A stretch of 64,000 nucleotides of DNA from Paludibaculum sp. (GTDB taxonomy: Bacteria > Acidobacteriota > Terriglobia > Bryobacterales > Bryobacteraceae), in contig JARKQJ010000002.1 of the NCBI GenBank assembly GCA_029973955.1, positions 32,928-96,927 on the forward strand, written 5' to 3'. The translations under genes were made by a program, and so were the position numbers. Below the pieces are notes generated by a model that was not told the DNA's origin, did not search any database, and saw only the letters and a list, made by a program, of their open reading frames with translations. Below are positions 48,405-57,092 of the stretch, in pieces. The first letter of the stretch is position 1; the number at the start of each line of letters is the position of its first letter.

Positions 48405-50239
48405 CCCGTCTCTGGCTCACCGCCGCGCTCTGCATCGCCGCTGCCGCCCAACCGCAGTGGCAGCCTGATCTCTCCTACGTCGAACGCGACGGCTCACAAC
48501 TCAAGCTCGACCTCGCCCGCCCCCCCGATGACGGCTTCCTCCACCCTCTCGTCGTCTTCGTCCACGGCGGCGCCTGGCGCTCCGGCTCCAAAGCCGCCTA
48601 CGCCCCAGTCCTCCAGATGCTCGCCGCCCGCGGCTACGCCGCCGCTGCCATCGACTATCGCCTCGCGCCCCGGCACCGCTTCCCCGCGCAGCAGGAAGAT
48701 ATAGCCGCCGCGCTTCAATTTCTCGCCGCGCACGCCCGGGAGTGGAGCATCGACACTCGCCGCGCCGCGCTCGCGGGAGACTCGGCCGGCGGTCACCTTG
48801 CTCTCATGCAGGCCCTTCGCCCGCCGGCCGGCTCTTCTCCCGCAGTCACCATCCGCGCCGTCATCAACATCTTCGGCGTAGCCGACCTCCCCACCTGGCA
48901 TCTCTCCACCGAAGGCGAAAAACTCGAAGGCCTCACCGCCGGCCAGATCCTGGCCGGCGCCTTCGGCACCAGCGATCGCTCCAGCCCCATCCTCAAAGAC
49001 GCCTCCCCCCTCACCTGGCTCCGCGCCGGCGGCCCCGCCATCCTCACCCTCCACGGCGATGCCGATCCCGTCGTCCCCATCGCCCAGGCCCGCCTCCTCC
49101 ACCAGCGCCTCCAGGAACTCGGTGTCCCGGAACGCCTCGAAGTCCTGCCCGGCGCCGGCCACACCATCGCCGCCAACGATATCCCCCAGGCCGTCGCCCT
49201 CACCCTCTCGCACCTCAACACCTACCTCGGCTCTTACCCCTCCGCCGCCTTCCAGCGCATCGACTCGCACGCTCACATCGCTCCACCCCCGCCCGCCTTC
49301 CTCGCCCTCCTCGATCAACTCAACATCCGCCTCCTCAATGTCACCCTCATCGATCCCTTCCAACCCGGCTACGACAAGCCCGAACCCATCGCCTCCATGG
49401 CCGCCGCCATCGCCGCCCAAGCCGGCGGTCGCATCAGTTGGGCCGCCGCCCTCGACTCCTCCGGCTTCGAATCCCCCTCCTACGCCGCCCGCGAATCCGC
49501 CCGCCTCCGCGCCGACTTCGCCCGCGGCGCCGTCGCCGTCAAAATGTATAAGGCCATCGGCCTCCGCCTCCAGGACGCTCTCGGCCTCTACGTCCTCCCC
49601 GACCACCCGGCTTTCTCCCCTGTCCTTGAAACCATCGAGAAGGACGGCCGCACCCTCCTCACTCACCTGGCCGAACCCCTCTCCAGTTGGTCCCCGCTCG
49701 ACCCCAAAGACCCTCACTCCGCCTTCTACCGCCTGAACCCCGCTTGGCACATGGCCCAGCACCCCGAGCGCCCTTCCTGGCAAGCCGTCATCGACGCCCG
49801 CGACCGCATGCTCGCCGCCCACCCCCGCCTTCGCGTCATCGGCTGTCACCTCGGCAGCATGGAACACGATGTCGACGAGATCGCCAAACGCCTCGACCGC
49901 TTCCCCAACTTCGCCGTCGATACCACCGCCCGGCTTCCCAACCTCATGCTCCAGCCCCGCGACAAGGTCCGCTCCTTCTTCCTCAAATACCAGGACCGCA
50001 TCCTCTGGGGCACTGACCTCATGGAACTCGAATGGAAAGACCCTGCCTCCGCCATTCAACGCACCGAACGGATGTACACCAGCGAGTGGCGCTACCTCGT
50101 CACCTCCGATTCCTTCCCCACCTCCAACGGCCCCGTCCAGGGCCTCGCCCTGCCTGAGCCCGTCGCCCGCAAGATCTTCCACGAAAACGCCCTGAAGTGG
50201 ATCCCGCTTCTCAACTCCTCCGCCGGGAGCAAGCCATGA
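48401..50239 (+). CDS. Two-domain exported hydrolase: alpha/beta esterase fused to amidohydrolase-type TIM barrel
   Basis: 612 residues with a signal peptide (MTRLWLTAALCIAAAAQPQW). Residues ~25-278 are an alpha/beta hydrolase of the carbohydrate-esterase/BD-FAE type: oxyanion HGGAW (55-59), nucleophile Ser128 in AGDSAGGHL, Asp222 in LHGDADPVVP and His254 in GAGHTI. From ~285 a second domain begins with RIDSHAHIAPPP (His290, His292) and continues with AVKMYKAIG (Lys), LLTHLAEPL (His), VIGCHLGSME (His) and RILWGTDLME (Asp), the metal-binding order of amidohydrolase-2-like enzymes. Both active sites look complete. It overlaps its neighbours by 4 bases on each side, so it is made in step with GH172 and the LolA-like protein. 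Substrates unknown; a decarboxylase or lactonase role for the second half is possible. Confidence 0.82.
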   Translation: MTRLWLTAALCIAAAAQPQWQPDLSYVERDGSQLKLDLARPPDDGFLHPLVVFVHGGAWRSGSKAAYAPVLQMLAARGYAAAAIDYRLAPRHRFPAQQEDIAAALQFLAAHAREWSIDTRRAALAGDSAGGHLALMQALRPPAGSSPAVTIRAVINIFGVADLPTWHLSTEGEKLEGLTAGQILAGAFGTSDRSSPILKDASPLTWLRAGGPAILTLHGDADPVVPIAQARLLHQRLQELGVPERLEVLPGAGHTIAANDIPQAVALTLSHLNTYLGSYPSAAFQRIDSHAHIAPPPPAFLALLDQLNIRLLNVTLIDPFQPGYDKPEPIASMAAAIAAQAGGRISWAAALDSSGFESPSYAARESARLRADFARGAVAVKMYKAIGLRLQDALGLYVLPDHPAFSPVLETIEKDGRTLLTHLAEPLSSWSPLDPKDPHSAFYRLNPAWHMAQHPERPSWQAVIDARDRMLAAHPRLRVIGCHLGSMEHDVDEIAKRLDRFPNFAVDTTARLPNLMLQPRDKVRSFFLKYQDRILWGTDLMELEWKDPASAIQRTERMYTSEWRYLVTSDSFPTSNGPVQGLALPEPVARKIFHENALKWIPLLNSSAGSKP

Positions 50240-50976
50240 CCCTCCAATCTCTCCTCCCCTTGCTCCTCGCCTGCCCTCTCCTGGCGCAAACGCAGAAGCC
50301 CCTGCCCACCGTCGATCACGTCGTCTCCAAATACGTCGCCGCCCTGGGCGGTGAAGCCGCTCTCGCCAAAATCACCTCCCGCGCCGCCGGCGGCACCATC
50401 TTTGTGGCCACCTACGGCGCCTACGGCGAGTACCGCGAATACGCCAAGGCCCCCAACCAGCTCGTCCGCTCCTTCCGCTTCCCCCAGGTCGCCACCCTCG
50501 CCCGCGCCTTCGATGGCCGGCGCGCCTGGGAAGAGAGTCCCGACTACGGCGTCGAAATCCTCTCCGGAGACCGCCTCTCCCAGGTGCAGCGCCTCGCCGT
50601 CTTCGAGCCTGCCCTCCAGCTCCGCACCATCTATCCCAAGCTAGCCATCGAGGGCCGCGCCCAAATCGACCAGTTCTCCGTCGTCGGCCTCAGTGCCGTC
50701 ACCCCCTCCGGCGAACAGGACGTCCTCTGGTTCGACGAAGCCACCGGCCTCCTCATCGCCGCCGATTCCACCGAGACCTTCTCCAACGGCGTCTCCCAAC
50801 GCGTTCGCTACCAATACGAGGAGTACCGCCCCATCGCGGGTATCCCCGTCGCCCATCGCATCCGCTACGAAAGCCCGCGCCTCATCTGGGTCATCGATCG
50901 CCAGGTCGCCCTCAACGTGCCGGTGGACGGTAAACTCTTCCTCCCGCCGGACGAACAGCATCCGCCCTCCCAATAG
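50236..50976 (+). CDS. LolA-like outer-membrane lipoprotein-sorting-type exported protein
   Basis: 246 residues with a signal peptide (MTLQSLLPLLLACPLLAQTQ). The mature protein begins with a helix carrying VDHVVSKYVAALGGEAAL, then a run of beta strands (GEYREYAKAPNQLVRSFRF, AWEESPDYGVEILSGDRLS, QDVLWFDEATGLLIAADSTE, VRYQYEEYRPIAGIPVAHRI) typical of the half-barrel LolA/LolB-like fold that acidobacterial genomes encode in many copies. It probably binds a lipid or hydrophobic product in the periplasm; function unproven. The start overlaps the preceding stop (ATGA). The CocE-type hydrolase begins 14 bp after its end. Confidence 0.65.
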   Translation: MTLQSLLPLLLACPLLAQTQKPLPTVDHVVSKYVAALGGEAALAKITSRAAGGTIFVATYGAYGEYREYAKAPNQLVRSFRFPQVATLARAFDGRRAWEESPDYGVEILSGDRLSQVQRLAVFEPALQLRTIYPKLAIEGRAQIDQFSVVGLSAVTPSGEQDVLWFDEATGLLIAADSTETFSNGVSQRVRYQYEEYRPIAGIPVAHRIRYESPRLIWVIDRQVALNVPVDGKLFLPPDEQHPPSQ

Positions 50977-50990
50977 GAGCCCATCCATTC

Positions 50991-52820
50991 ATGGCCGCCC
51001 AGCAATCCAAGCTCCGCCGCTTCCTGCGCGCCCTCATGCGCTGGTTCCTCCTGCCCCTGCTGGCGATCGTTCTCCTGCTGGCCGGCTTCCGGCTCTTCTT
51101 CCCGCAAACCGCCCAATCCCTCGCCGCCGCCTGCGCCAGGCAACTGCTCCTCCGCGCTCTCGCCTGGCAGGCCGGCACCGGCTGGGCCGGCGGCGGCTTT
51201 GAGGTCCAGCGCAACCTCTGGGTCCCCATGCGCGACGGCATCCGCCTCTCCACCGATCTCTACCTCCCCACCTCCACCGGCCCCCACCCCACCGTCGTTC
51301 TCCGCACTCCCTACTCCAAGGAAGAAGGCGCGCTCATCGGCGAGTTCTTCGCCCGCTACGGCTACGCCGTCGTCGTCCAGGACACCCGCGGCCGCCATCG
51401 CTCCGAAGGCGGCTTCTACCCCTTCCGCGCTGAAATGCAGGATGGCTACGACACCACCGCCTGGCTCCGCCGCCAGCCCTGGTGCAACGGCAAAATCGGC
51501 GGCTTCGGCTCCTCCTACCTCGGCCTCACCCAGTGGGCCCTCGCCGTCAATAATCCCAACATCACCTCCGTCGCCCCCACCTTCATCGGCGGTCGCCTCC
51601 ACGACGTCATCTACTCCGGCGGCGCCTTCAGCGAACTCACTTACCTCCACTGGAGCCTCTCCTCCGCCGGCCGCTACGGCGACCTCCACGCCGTCAATCA
51701 CATCCGCAAGGGCTTTGAACACCTCCCCCTCGTCGATGCCGACGACGCCGCCCACGCCGACATCGGCTTCTTCAATGACTGGGTCCAGCACCCCGAACCC
51801 GATGAATACTGGGACTCGCTCAGCCCCCTCGCCCGCGTCGAAGATCTCTCCGCCCCCGCCTTCCTCACCGCCGGCTGGTACGACTTCATGCACAAGGGCC
51901 AGCTTGCCGACTTCGAACGCATCCGCGCCAACGCCCCACCCGCCGTCCGCGCCGCCACCAAAATCCTCATCGGGCCCTGGAGCCACAGCTTCTTCAACTA
52001 CAACCTCAAAAACTACGGCGTCGCCCAGGGCCGCTTCGAAGCCATCCCCTTCGAATATGTGAAGGCCAGCAAAGACTGGCTCGACTACACCCTCAAAGGC
52101 ATCGACAACGGCTGGTCCCGCCGCGCCCCCGTCCGCGCCTACCTCCTCGGCGCCAATGAATGGCGCGACCTCCAGGACTGGCCGCCCAGAGACGCCGCCC
52201 CGCACTGGCTCTACCTCCGCTCCGGCGGCGCCCTCACCGAACGCGAGCCCAACTCCGCCGAACAGGAAGACACCTTCGTCTTCGATCCCGCCAACCCCGT
52301 ACCCACCGCCGGTGGCGCCCACGGCGATGCCTGGACCGCCGGCCCCATCGACCAGCGCGAGGTCGAGAAACGCACAGACGTCCTCGTCTACTCCACCCCG
52401 CCCCTCCCCCGCTCGCTCACCGTCATCGGCCGCGTTCAGGTCAAGCTCTTCGCCGCCTCCTCCGCGCCCGACACTGACTTCACCGCCAAGCTCGTCGACG
52501 TCTTCCCCGATGGCAAGGCCCTCATCGTCTGCGAAGGCATCCTCCGCGCCCGCTACCGCGAAGGGTTTAACCGGCCCAAGCTTCTCACCCCCGGCCAGGT
52601 CTATCCGCTCGACATCGACATCGGTCCCACCGCCGTCGCCTTCCAGCCCGGCCATCGCGTCCGCCTCGAGATCTCCTCCTCCAACGCCCCCCGTTACGAC
52701 GTCAATCCCAATACAGGAGCCCCCATCGCCACTGAACGCCAACGCCAGGCCGCCACACAACGTATCCTGCATTCAGCAGACCACTCATCGGCGCTCATTC
52801 TGCCCATAGTCTCCCGGTAG
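50991..52820 (+). CDS. CocE/NonD-family (X-Pro dipeptidyl-peptidase-like) hydrolase, membrane-anchored
   Basis: 609 residues. Residues ~18-36 (FLLPLLAIVLLLAGF) form a signal anchor after a basic N-terminus. The alpha/beta catalytic domain contains RDGIRLSTDLYLP, VVVQDTRGRHRSEGGFYPF, the nucleophile elbow GFGSSYLGL (Ser175), FLTAGWYDFM (Asp) and LIGPWSHSF (His). A helical cap and a C-terminal jelly-roll (from about 400, with FAASSAPDTDFTAKLVDVFP and HRVRLEISSSNAPR) complete the CocE/glutaryl-acylase-like architecture. The family cleaves esters or amides; the substrate is not deducible. It is in the run of overlapping or closely spaced genes from GH172, suggesting processing of acylated glycans or attached amino acids. 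Confidence 0.88.
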   Translation: MAAQQSKLRRFLRALMRWFLLPLLAIVLLLAGFRLFFPQTAQSLAAACARQLLLRALAWQAGTGWAGGGFEVQRNLWVPMRDGIRLSTDLYLPTSTGPHPTVVLRTPYSKEEGALIGEFFARYGYAVVVQDTRGRHRSEGGFYPFRAEMQDGYDTTAWLRRQPWCNGKIGGFGSSYLGLTQWALAVNNPNITSVAPTFIGGRLHDVIYSGGAFSELTYLHWSLSSAGRYGDLHAVNHIRKGFEHLPLVDADDAAHADIGFFNDWVQHPEPDEYWDSLSPLARVEDLSAPAFLTAGWYDFMHKGQLADFERIRANAPPAVRAATKILIGPWSHSFFNYNLKNYGVAQGRFEAIPFEYVKASKDWLDYTLKGIDNGWSRRAPVRAYLLGANEWRDLQDWPPRDAAPHWLYLRSGGALTEREPNSAEQEDTFVFDPANPVPTAGGAHGDAWTAGPIDQREVEKRTDVLVYSTPPLPRSLTVIGRVQVKLFAASSAPDTDFTAKLVDVFPDGKALIVCEGILRARYREGFNRPKLLTPGQVYPLDIDIGPTAVAFQPGHRVRLEISSSNAPRYDVNPNTGAPIATERQRQAATQRILHSADHSSALILPIVSR

Positions 52821-52850
52821 CGGCGCTCAGGAAGGCAGGACCCTCATTCC

Positions 52851-53915
52851 ATGACCACCCTCGTTCTCATCGGCGGCTTTCTCGGCGGCGGCAAAACCAC
52901 CCTCATCCTCGAAGCCGCCCGCCGCCTCGCCGCCCGCGGCCTCCGCGTCGGAATCGTCATGAACGATCAGGCCGGCCAACTCGTCGATACCCGCCTCGCC
53001 CGCGCCGAAGAGTTCGATGCCGGCGAGGTCACCGGCGGCTGCTTCTGCTGCCGCTTCACCGATCTCGCCCAAACCCTCGGCGGCCTGCTCGCCGCCAACC
53101 GCGACGTCATCTTCGCCGAACCCGTCGGCAGTTGCGCCGATCTCGCCGCCACCGTCCTCGCCCCCCTGGAGCGCTTTCACTCCGGCCAATATCGCCTCGC
53201 TCCCTACAGCGTCGTCGCCGATCCGCGGCGCGCCCACCAGTTGCTCGCCCCCGGCGCCGACGAGCGCCTCTCTTACCTCTTCCGCAAGCAGCTCGAAGAG
53301 GCCGGCCTCGTCCTTCAAACCAAAGCCGACCTCCCCGCCCCCCCTTTCTCCTGGCCCGGCGTGCCCAACCTCCGCCTCAGCGCCCGCACCGGCGAAGGCG
53401 TCGACGAATGGCTCGATCTCATCCTCCAGCAGACCTGGGCCAACGACCGCCCCGAACTCGACATCGACTACGCCCTCTACGCCGGCGCCGAAGCCGCCCT
53501 CGCCTGGCTCAACTGGCGCGCCCACCTCGAATCTCCCAGGGCCCTTCCCCCCGCCTTCGTCGCCGGCCCGCTCCTCGACGCCCTCGACTCCGGCCTCACC
53601 GCCGCCTCCATCCCCATCGCCCACTTGAAGGTCTTCGTTCAAACCAACTCCGGCTACCTCAAGGCCAGCGTCTGCATCAACGGCCAGGAGCCCATCGTCC
53701 AGGGCCGCCTGGATGCTCCGCCCGCCCGCCGCCACGAGATCGTCCTCAACCTGCGCGCCACCGCCGCGCCCGAACAGGTCACCGCCATCCTCCAGAACGC
53801 CGCCGCCCAACTCCCCGGTCGCCTCCAGGTCCATTCCCTCGAGTGCTTCCGCCCCTCGCCCCCCCGCCCCGAACACCGCCTCACCCGCGACTCCAAGGAC
53901 TCACCAAACCCATGA
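52851..53915 (+). CDS. CobW/G3E-family P-loop GTPase (metallochaperone-like)
   Basis: 354 residues, cytoplasmic. Walker A LIGGFLGGGKTTLIL (Gly8-Thr17), metal-binding motif GGCFCCRF (Cys64, Cys66, Cys67), VIFAEPVGSCADL (switch/Walker B region) and a nucleotide-specificity area with QTKADLPAP. The G3E family inserts Zn, Co or Ni into client enzymes or cobalamin. A metallochaperone amid glycosidase genes is unusual; the zinc-dependent GH127 enzyme downstream or the corrinoid-type protein at the window start are possible clients, but that is speculation. The stop overlaps a following ATG (ATGA, 53912-53915). The last ~165 bases are homologous to the spacer sequences of the tandem duplication that follows. 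Confidence 0.82.
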   Translation: MTTLVLIGGFLGGGKTTLILEAARRLAARGLRVGIVMNDQAGQLVDTRLARAEEFDAGEVTGGCFCCRFTDLAQTLGGLLAANRDVIFAEPVGSCADLAATVLAPLERFHSGQYRLAPYSVVADPRRAHQLLAPGADERLSYLFRKQLEEAGLVLQTKADLPAPPFSWPGVPNLRLSARTGEGVDEWLDLILQQTWANDRPELDIDYALYAGAEAALAWLNWRAHLESPRALPPAFVAGPLLDALDSGLTAASIPIAHLKVFVQTNSGYLKASVCINGQEPIVQGRLDAPPARRHEIVLNLRATAAPEQVTAILQNAAAQLPGRLQVHSLECFRPSPPRPEHRLTRDSKDSPNP

Positions 53916-54187
53916 ACATCAGCCGCGGAAGCCTCCTCCGGACGGCCCCCCTCGCCACTCAGGCCTCGCGCGCCGCCAGCGCTTCTCCGGCTCCACTCCC
54001 CACTCACTCCCCCTGCTGCGTCTTCCGCGGCCTCGCCCTCCGCGAAATTGCCCTCCCCCTCGGCGGCCTCGGCAACCTGCGCGCCACTGCCCCACCCCGG
54101 ACAGTTCACCGCCATCCTCCACAGCACCACCGGCCCACGCCCCAAATAGCGCCTCATTCGCAACACCAAGGAATCACCCCACCATGA
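53912..54187 (+). pseudogene. Short frame 1: duplicated GH116 leader and N-terminus fused to out-of-frame CobW tail
   Basis: 91 codons. It starts with NISRGSLLRTAPLATQASRA, a diverged copy of the GH116 Tat leader, keeps VFRGLALREIALPLGGLGNL, then passes the microhomology into a shifted copy of the CobW-gene 3' end (HRHPPQHHRPTPQ). ATG overlaps the CobW-gene stop and its TGA overlaps the next ATG (54184-54187), so it could be translated by coupling. No catalytic part remains. Most diverged of the three heads, hence probably the oldest or least constrained copy. Confidence 0.6.
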
Positions 54188-54426
54188 GCATCAGCCGCAG
54201 AAGCCTCTTGCAGACGGCGCCTCTCGCCACCCAGTTGGCACGGCCCTCTGTCGCTCCCCCGGCCGGGAGTCCCATGCAAGCCCCCGGCCGCGTCTTTCGA
54301 GGCCTCGCCCTCCGTGAAATCGCCTTCCCCCTCGGCGGCTCCGGCAACCTGCGCACCTCTGCCGCGCCCGGGAAGACCACCGCCGGCCCACGCCCCGGCC
54401 GCTCCTCTCCTCCGCGCCCCGAATAG
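54184..54426 (+). pseudogene. Short frame 2: duplicated GH116 leader and N-terminus
   Basis: 80 codons. The first ~57 residues are nearly identical to the intact GH116 start (SISRRSLLQTAPLATQLARP, GRVFRGLALREIAFPLGG) with few changes, then GNLR leads into a shortened, out-of-frame CobW-gene tail (GPRPGRSSPPRPE) and a TAG stop. 34 bp separate it from the real GH116 ATG. It could yield an exported ~50-residue peptide, but is more likely debris of the duplication. Confidence 0.6.
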
Positions 54427-54460
54427 CACCTCACTCGCAGCAGCAAGGAATCACCCCACC

Positions 54461-57037
54461 ATGAGCATCAGCCGCAGAAGCCTCTTGCAGACGGCCCCTC
54501 TCGCCACCCAGTTGGCACGGCCCTCCGTCGCTCACCCGGCCGGGAGTCCCATGCACGCCCCCGGCCGCGTCTTTCGAGGCCTCGCCCTCCGTGAAATCGC
54601 CTTCCCCCTCGGCGGCCTCGGCACCGGCACCGTCTCCCTCGGCGGCTTCGGCAACCTGCGCGATTGGGAACTCTTCAACCGCCCCAACAAAGGCGGCGTC
54701 CTCCCCTTCACCTTCGGCGCACTCCGCCTCTCTGGTGGGGGCCTCACGAAACCCGCCGTCCGCGTTCTCGAACGCCAGCGGTTCCCGCCCTACCCTGGCG
54801 GCTACGGCCTCCACCGCGAACAGGCCGCCGGCCTGCCCCACTTCCCCGACGCCACCTTCGAAGGCGCCTACCCCTTCGCCCGCATCGCTTTCCAGGACCC
54901 CCGCCTCCCCGTCAGCGTCTCTCTCGAAGCCTTCAACCCGCTTATCCCCCTCGACACCGCCAACTCCAGCCTCCCCGTCGCCATCCTCTCTTACCTCGTC
55001 ACCTCCCGCGCCGCCGCCCGGCTCGACGCCACCCTCGCCTTCTCCGCCATCAATCCCATCGGCTACGACGGCTACTCCAATCTCTGGGGTTCCCTGGCCG
55101 ACCGCTGGAACCCCTTCTTCGGCAAAAACATCAACGAGTTTCAAAAGGACGGCTCCATCCAGGGCATCCTCCTCCGCGGCGAGAAGTACTCGCCCGAATC
55201 CCCCCGCTACGGCTCGCTCAGCCTCGCCACAGATTCCGAGGACGTCTCCTACCGCCTCCGCTGGGACTCCGGCGAATGGTGGGACGACTTCCAACGCTGG
55301 TGGAACGAGTTCCACAACCTCGGCCGCTTCCCCAACACCCCCGGCCAGCTCTCCCCCGACAAACTCACCGACTACGCCACCCTCGCCTCCCACGCCACCC
55401 TTCAGCCCGGCCAGTCCAAACGCTTCGACTTCGTCATCGCCTGGCACTTCCCCAACGCCGAAGACTACACCCCCGGCATCCCGCCCGGCTCCGTCGTCTT
55501 TCCCAACGAGTACGGCACCCATTGGAAATCCGCCTGGACAGCCGCCCGCTACACGCTCAAAAACCTCTCCTCCCTCCGCCGGCGCTCACTCAGCTACCGC
55601 GATGCCCTGCACGGCTCCACCCTCCCGCCCGCCGTTATCGACGCCATCTCCAGCCAGGCCTCCATCATGCGCACCAATACCGTCATGGTCGGCGCCGGCA
55701 AACAGGTCTTCGCCTTCGAAGGCAGCGGCGACCATGAAGGCAGTTGCCCCATGAACTGCACCCATGTCTACAACTACGAGCAGTCCCTGGCGCATCTCTT
55801 TCCCGACCTCGAACGGAGCATGCGCAACCTCGACTTCCTCATGAACATGCGCCCCGACGGCAGCATGAGCTTCCGCACCCCCGTCCCGCCCGTCAAAGGC
55901 GGCAACAAGCTCCACCCCGCCGCCGACGGCCAGATGGGCTGCGTCCTCAAGGTCTATCGCGAGTGGCAGATCTGCGGCGACGACGACTGGCTTCGCCAGC
56001 TCTGGCCCGAAGTGAAGCGCGCCCTCGAATACGCCTGGAAGCAGTGGGACGCAGACCGCGACGGCGTCATGGAAGGCGAGCAGCACAACACCTACGACAT
56101 CAACTTCTACGGCCCGAACTCCATGGTCTCCACCCTCTATCTCGGAGCCCTCGCCGCCGCCGCCCGCATGGCCTCCCACCTCGGCGACACCGAGACCGCC
56201 ACGCGCTACTCCGAACTCCAGCGCGCCGGCTCCGCCAAACTCGATACTCTGCTCTGGAACGGCGAATACTACGTACAGAAGGTCGATGAGAAGAACCCCA
56301 AGGCCGCCAAATATCAGTACGGCGATGGCTGCCTCGCCGACCAGTTGCTCGGCCAGTGGTTCGCCGAAGTCGTCGGCCTCGACCACCTCCTCCCGCCCGG
56401 CCATGTCCGCCAGGCACTCCAGTCCATCCACCGCCACAACTTCCGCCATGGCTTCAACGACTTCCCCAACACCCAGCGCCTCTTCGCCATCGACGACGAA
56501 TCCGGCCTCCTCATCTGCACCTGGCCCAAGGGCAAACGCCCCGAACTCCCCCTCGTCTACTCCGACGAGGTCTGGACCGGCATCGAATACCAGGTGGCCG
56601 CCCACCTCATCTACGAAGGCCTGCTCCATGAAGGCCTCTCCCTCGTCGAGGCCGTCCGCGCCCGCTACAACGGAGACCGCCGCAACCCCTGGAACGAAAT
56701 CGAACTCGGCCACCACTACGCCCGAGCCATGTCGAGCTGGTCTCTCCTCCTCGCCTACTCCGGCTTCCGCTACTCTGCCCCCGAAAAGCTCCTGGCCTTC
56801 CACCCTCGCGCCGGCGATGGCCCTTTCCGTTGCCTCTTCGTCGCCGGCTCCGCCTGGGGCGTCTACTCCCACACCCGGACCCCGCAGTCGCTCGAAGCCA
56901 CCATCCAGGTCCTCGAGGGCCAACTCGTCCTCGCCACCCTCGAACTCTCCTTCCGCGGCAAAACCGAGCGGCTGGAGTTCAAAAACGTGCAAGAAGTGAC
57001 CCCAAACACCCCCTGTTCCGCGCATTTTGGGGCCTGA
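54461..57037 (+). CDS. GH116 beta-glucosidase/xylosidase-type enzyme with Tat leader
   Basis: 858 residues from the ATG at 54461. The leader SISRRSLLQTAPLATQLA has twin arginines. The N-terminal beta-sandwich starts with FPLGGLGTGTVSLGGFGNLR and runs to ~390; the (alpha/alpha)6 catalytic domain follows. The nucleophile region MEGEQHNTYDINFYGPNS gives Glu540 and the acid/base region YSDEVWTGIEYQVAA gives Asp702, both as in characterised GH116 enzymes. SCPMNCTHVYNYEQSLAHLF is also typical. The family hydrolyses beta-glucosides, beta-xylosides or glucosylceramide. The frame stays open upstream of the ATG, but that region is the duplicated junction. It is the only complete one of three tandem gene heads. 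Confidence 0.9.
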   Translation: MSISRRSLLQTAPLATQLARPSVAHPAGSPMHAPGRVFRGLALREIAFPLGGLGTGTVSLGGFGNLRDWELFNRPNKGGVLPFTFGALRLSGGGLTKPAVRVLERQRFPPYPGGYGLHREQAAGLPHFPDATFEGAYPFARIAFQDPRLPVSVSLEAFNPLIPLDTANSSLPVAILSYLVTSRAAARLDATLAFSAINPIGYDGYSNLWGSLADRWNPFFGKNINEFQKDGSIQGILLRGEKYSPESPRYGSLSLATDSEDVSYRLRWDSGEWWDDFQRWWNEFHNLGRFPNTPGQLSPDKLTDYATLASHATLQPGQSKRFDFVIAWHFPNAEDYTPGIPPGSVVFPNEYGTHWKSAWTAARYTLKNLSSLRRRSLSYRDALHGSTLPPAVIDAISSQASIMRTNTVMVGAGKQVFAFEGSGDHEGSCPMNCTHVYNYEQSLAHLFPDLERSMRNLDFLMNMRPDGSMSFRTPVPPVKGGNKLHPAADGQMGCVLKVYREWQICGDDDWLRQLWPEVKRALEYAWKQWDADRDGVMEGEQHNTYDINFYGPNSMVSTLYLGALAAAARMASHLGDTETATRYSELQRAGSAKLDTLLWNGEYYVQKVDEKNPKAAKYQYGDGCLADQLLGQWFAEVVGLDHLLPPGHVRQALQSIHRHNFRHGFNDFPNTQRLFAIDDESGLLICTWPKGKRPELPLVYSDEVWTGIEYQVAAHLIYEGLLHEGLSLVEAVRARYNGDRRNPWNEIELGHHYARAMSSWSLLLAYSGFRYSAPEKLLAFHPRAGDGPFRCLFVAGSAWGVYSHTRTPQSLEATIQVLEGQLVLATLELSFRGKTERLEFKNVQEVTPNTPCSAHFGA

Positions 57038-57092
57038 AATGCCACATTCGCGCACAAGTTTCCGATAAGCTCTATCCAGAGGTCTTCCCGCC

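Larger units (their letters stand above)
53748..54661 (+). repeat. Tandem duplication of the CobW/GH116 gene junction, about 2.9 copies
   Basis: AACCTGCGC occurs at 53748 (in the CobW-family gene), 54074, 54346 and 54653 (in GH116). Between successive occurrences the sequence is the 3' tail of the CobW-family gene joined to the 5' end of GH116. Units are 326, 272 and 307 bp. The spacers before each ATG share CAAGGAATCACCCCACCATG (copies 2 and 3) or a diverged form (copy 1). Both extra GH116 heads lack 30 bp between the short repeats around LGGLG and LGGFG that the intact gene has, and their CobW tails are shortened. The simplest history is recombination between AACCTGCGC in both genes, followed by divergence. 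Confidence 0.85.

Noticed and set aside
48494..50182. 562-codon open frame opposite the esterase-amidohydrolase fusion
   Set aside because: Same shadow effect in a C-rich gene; the plus-strand frame has two complete active sites.
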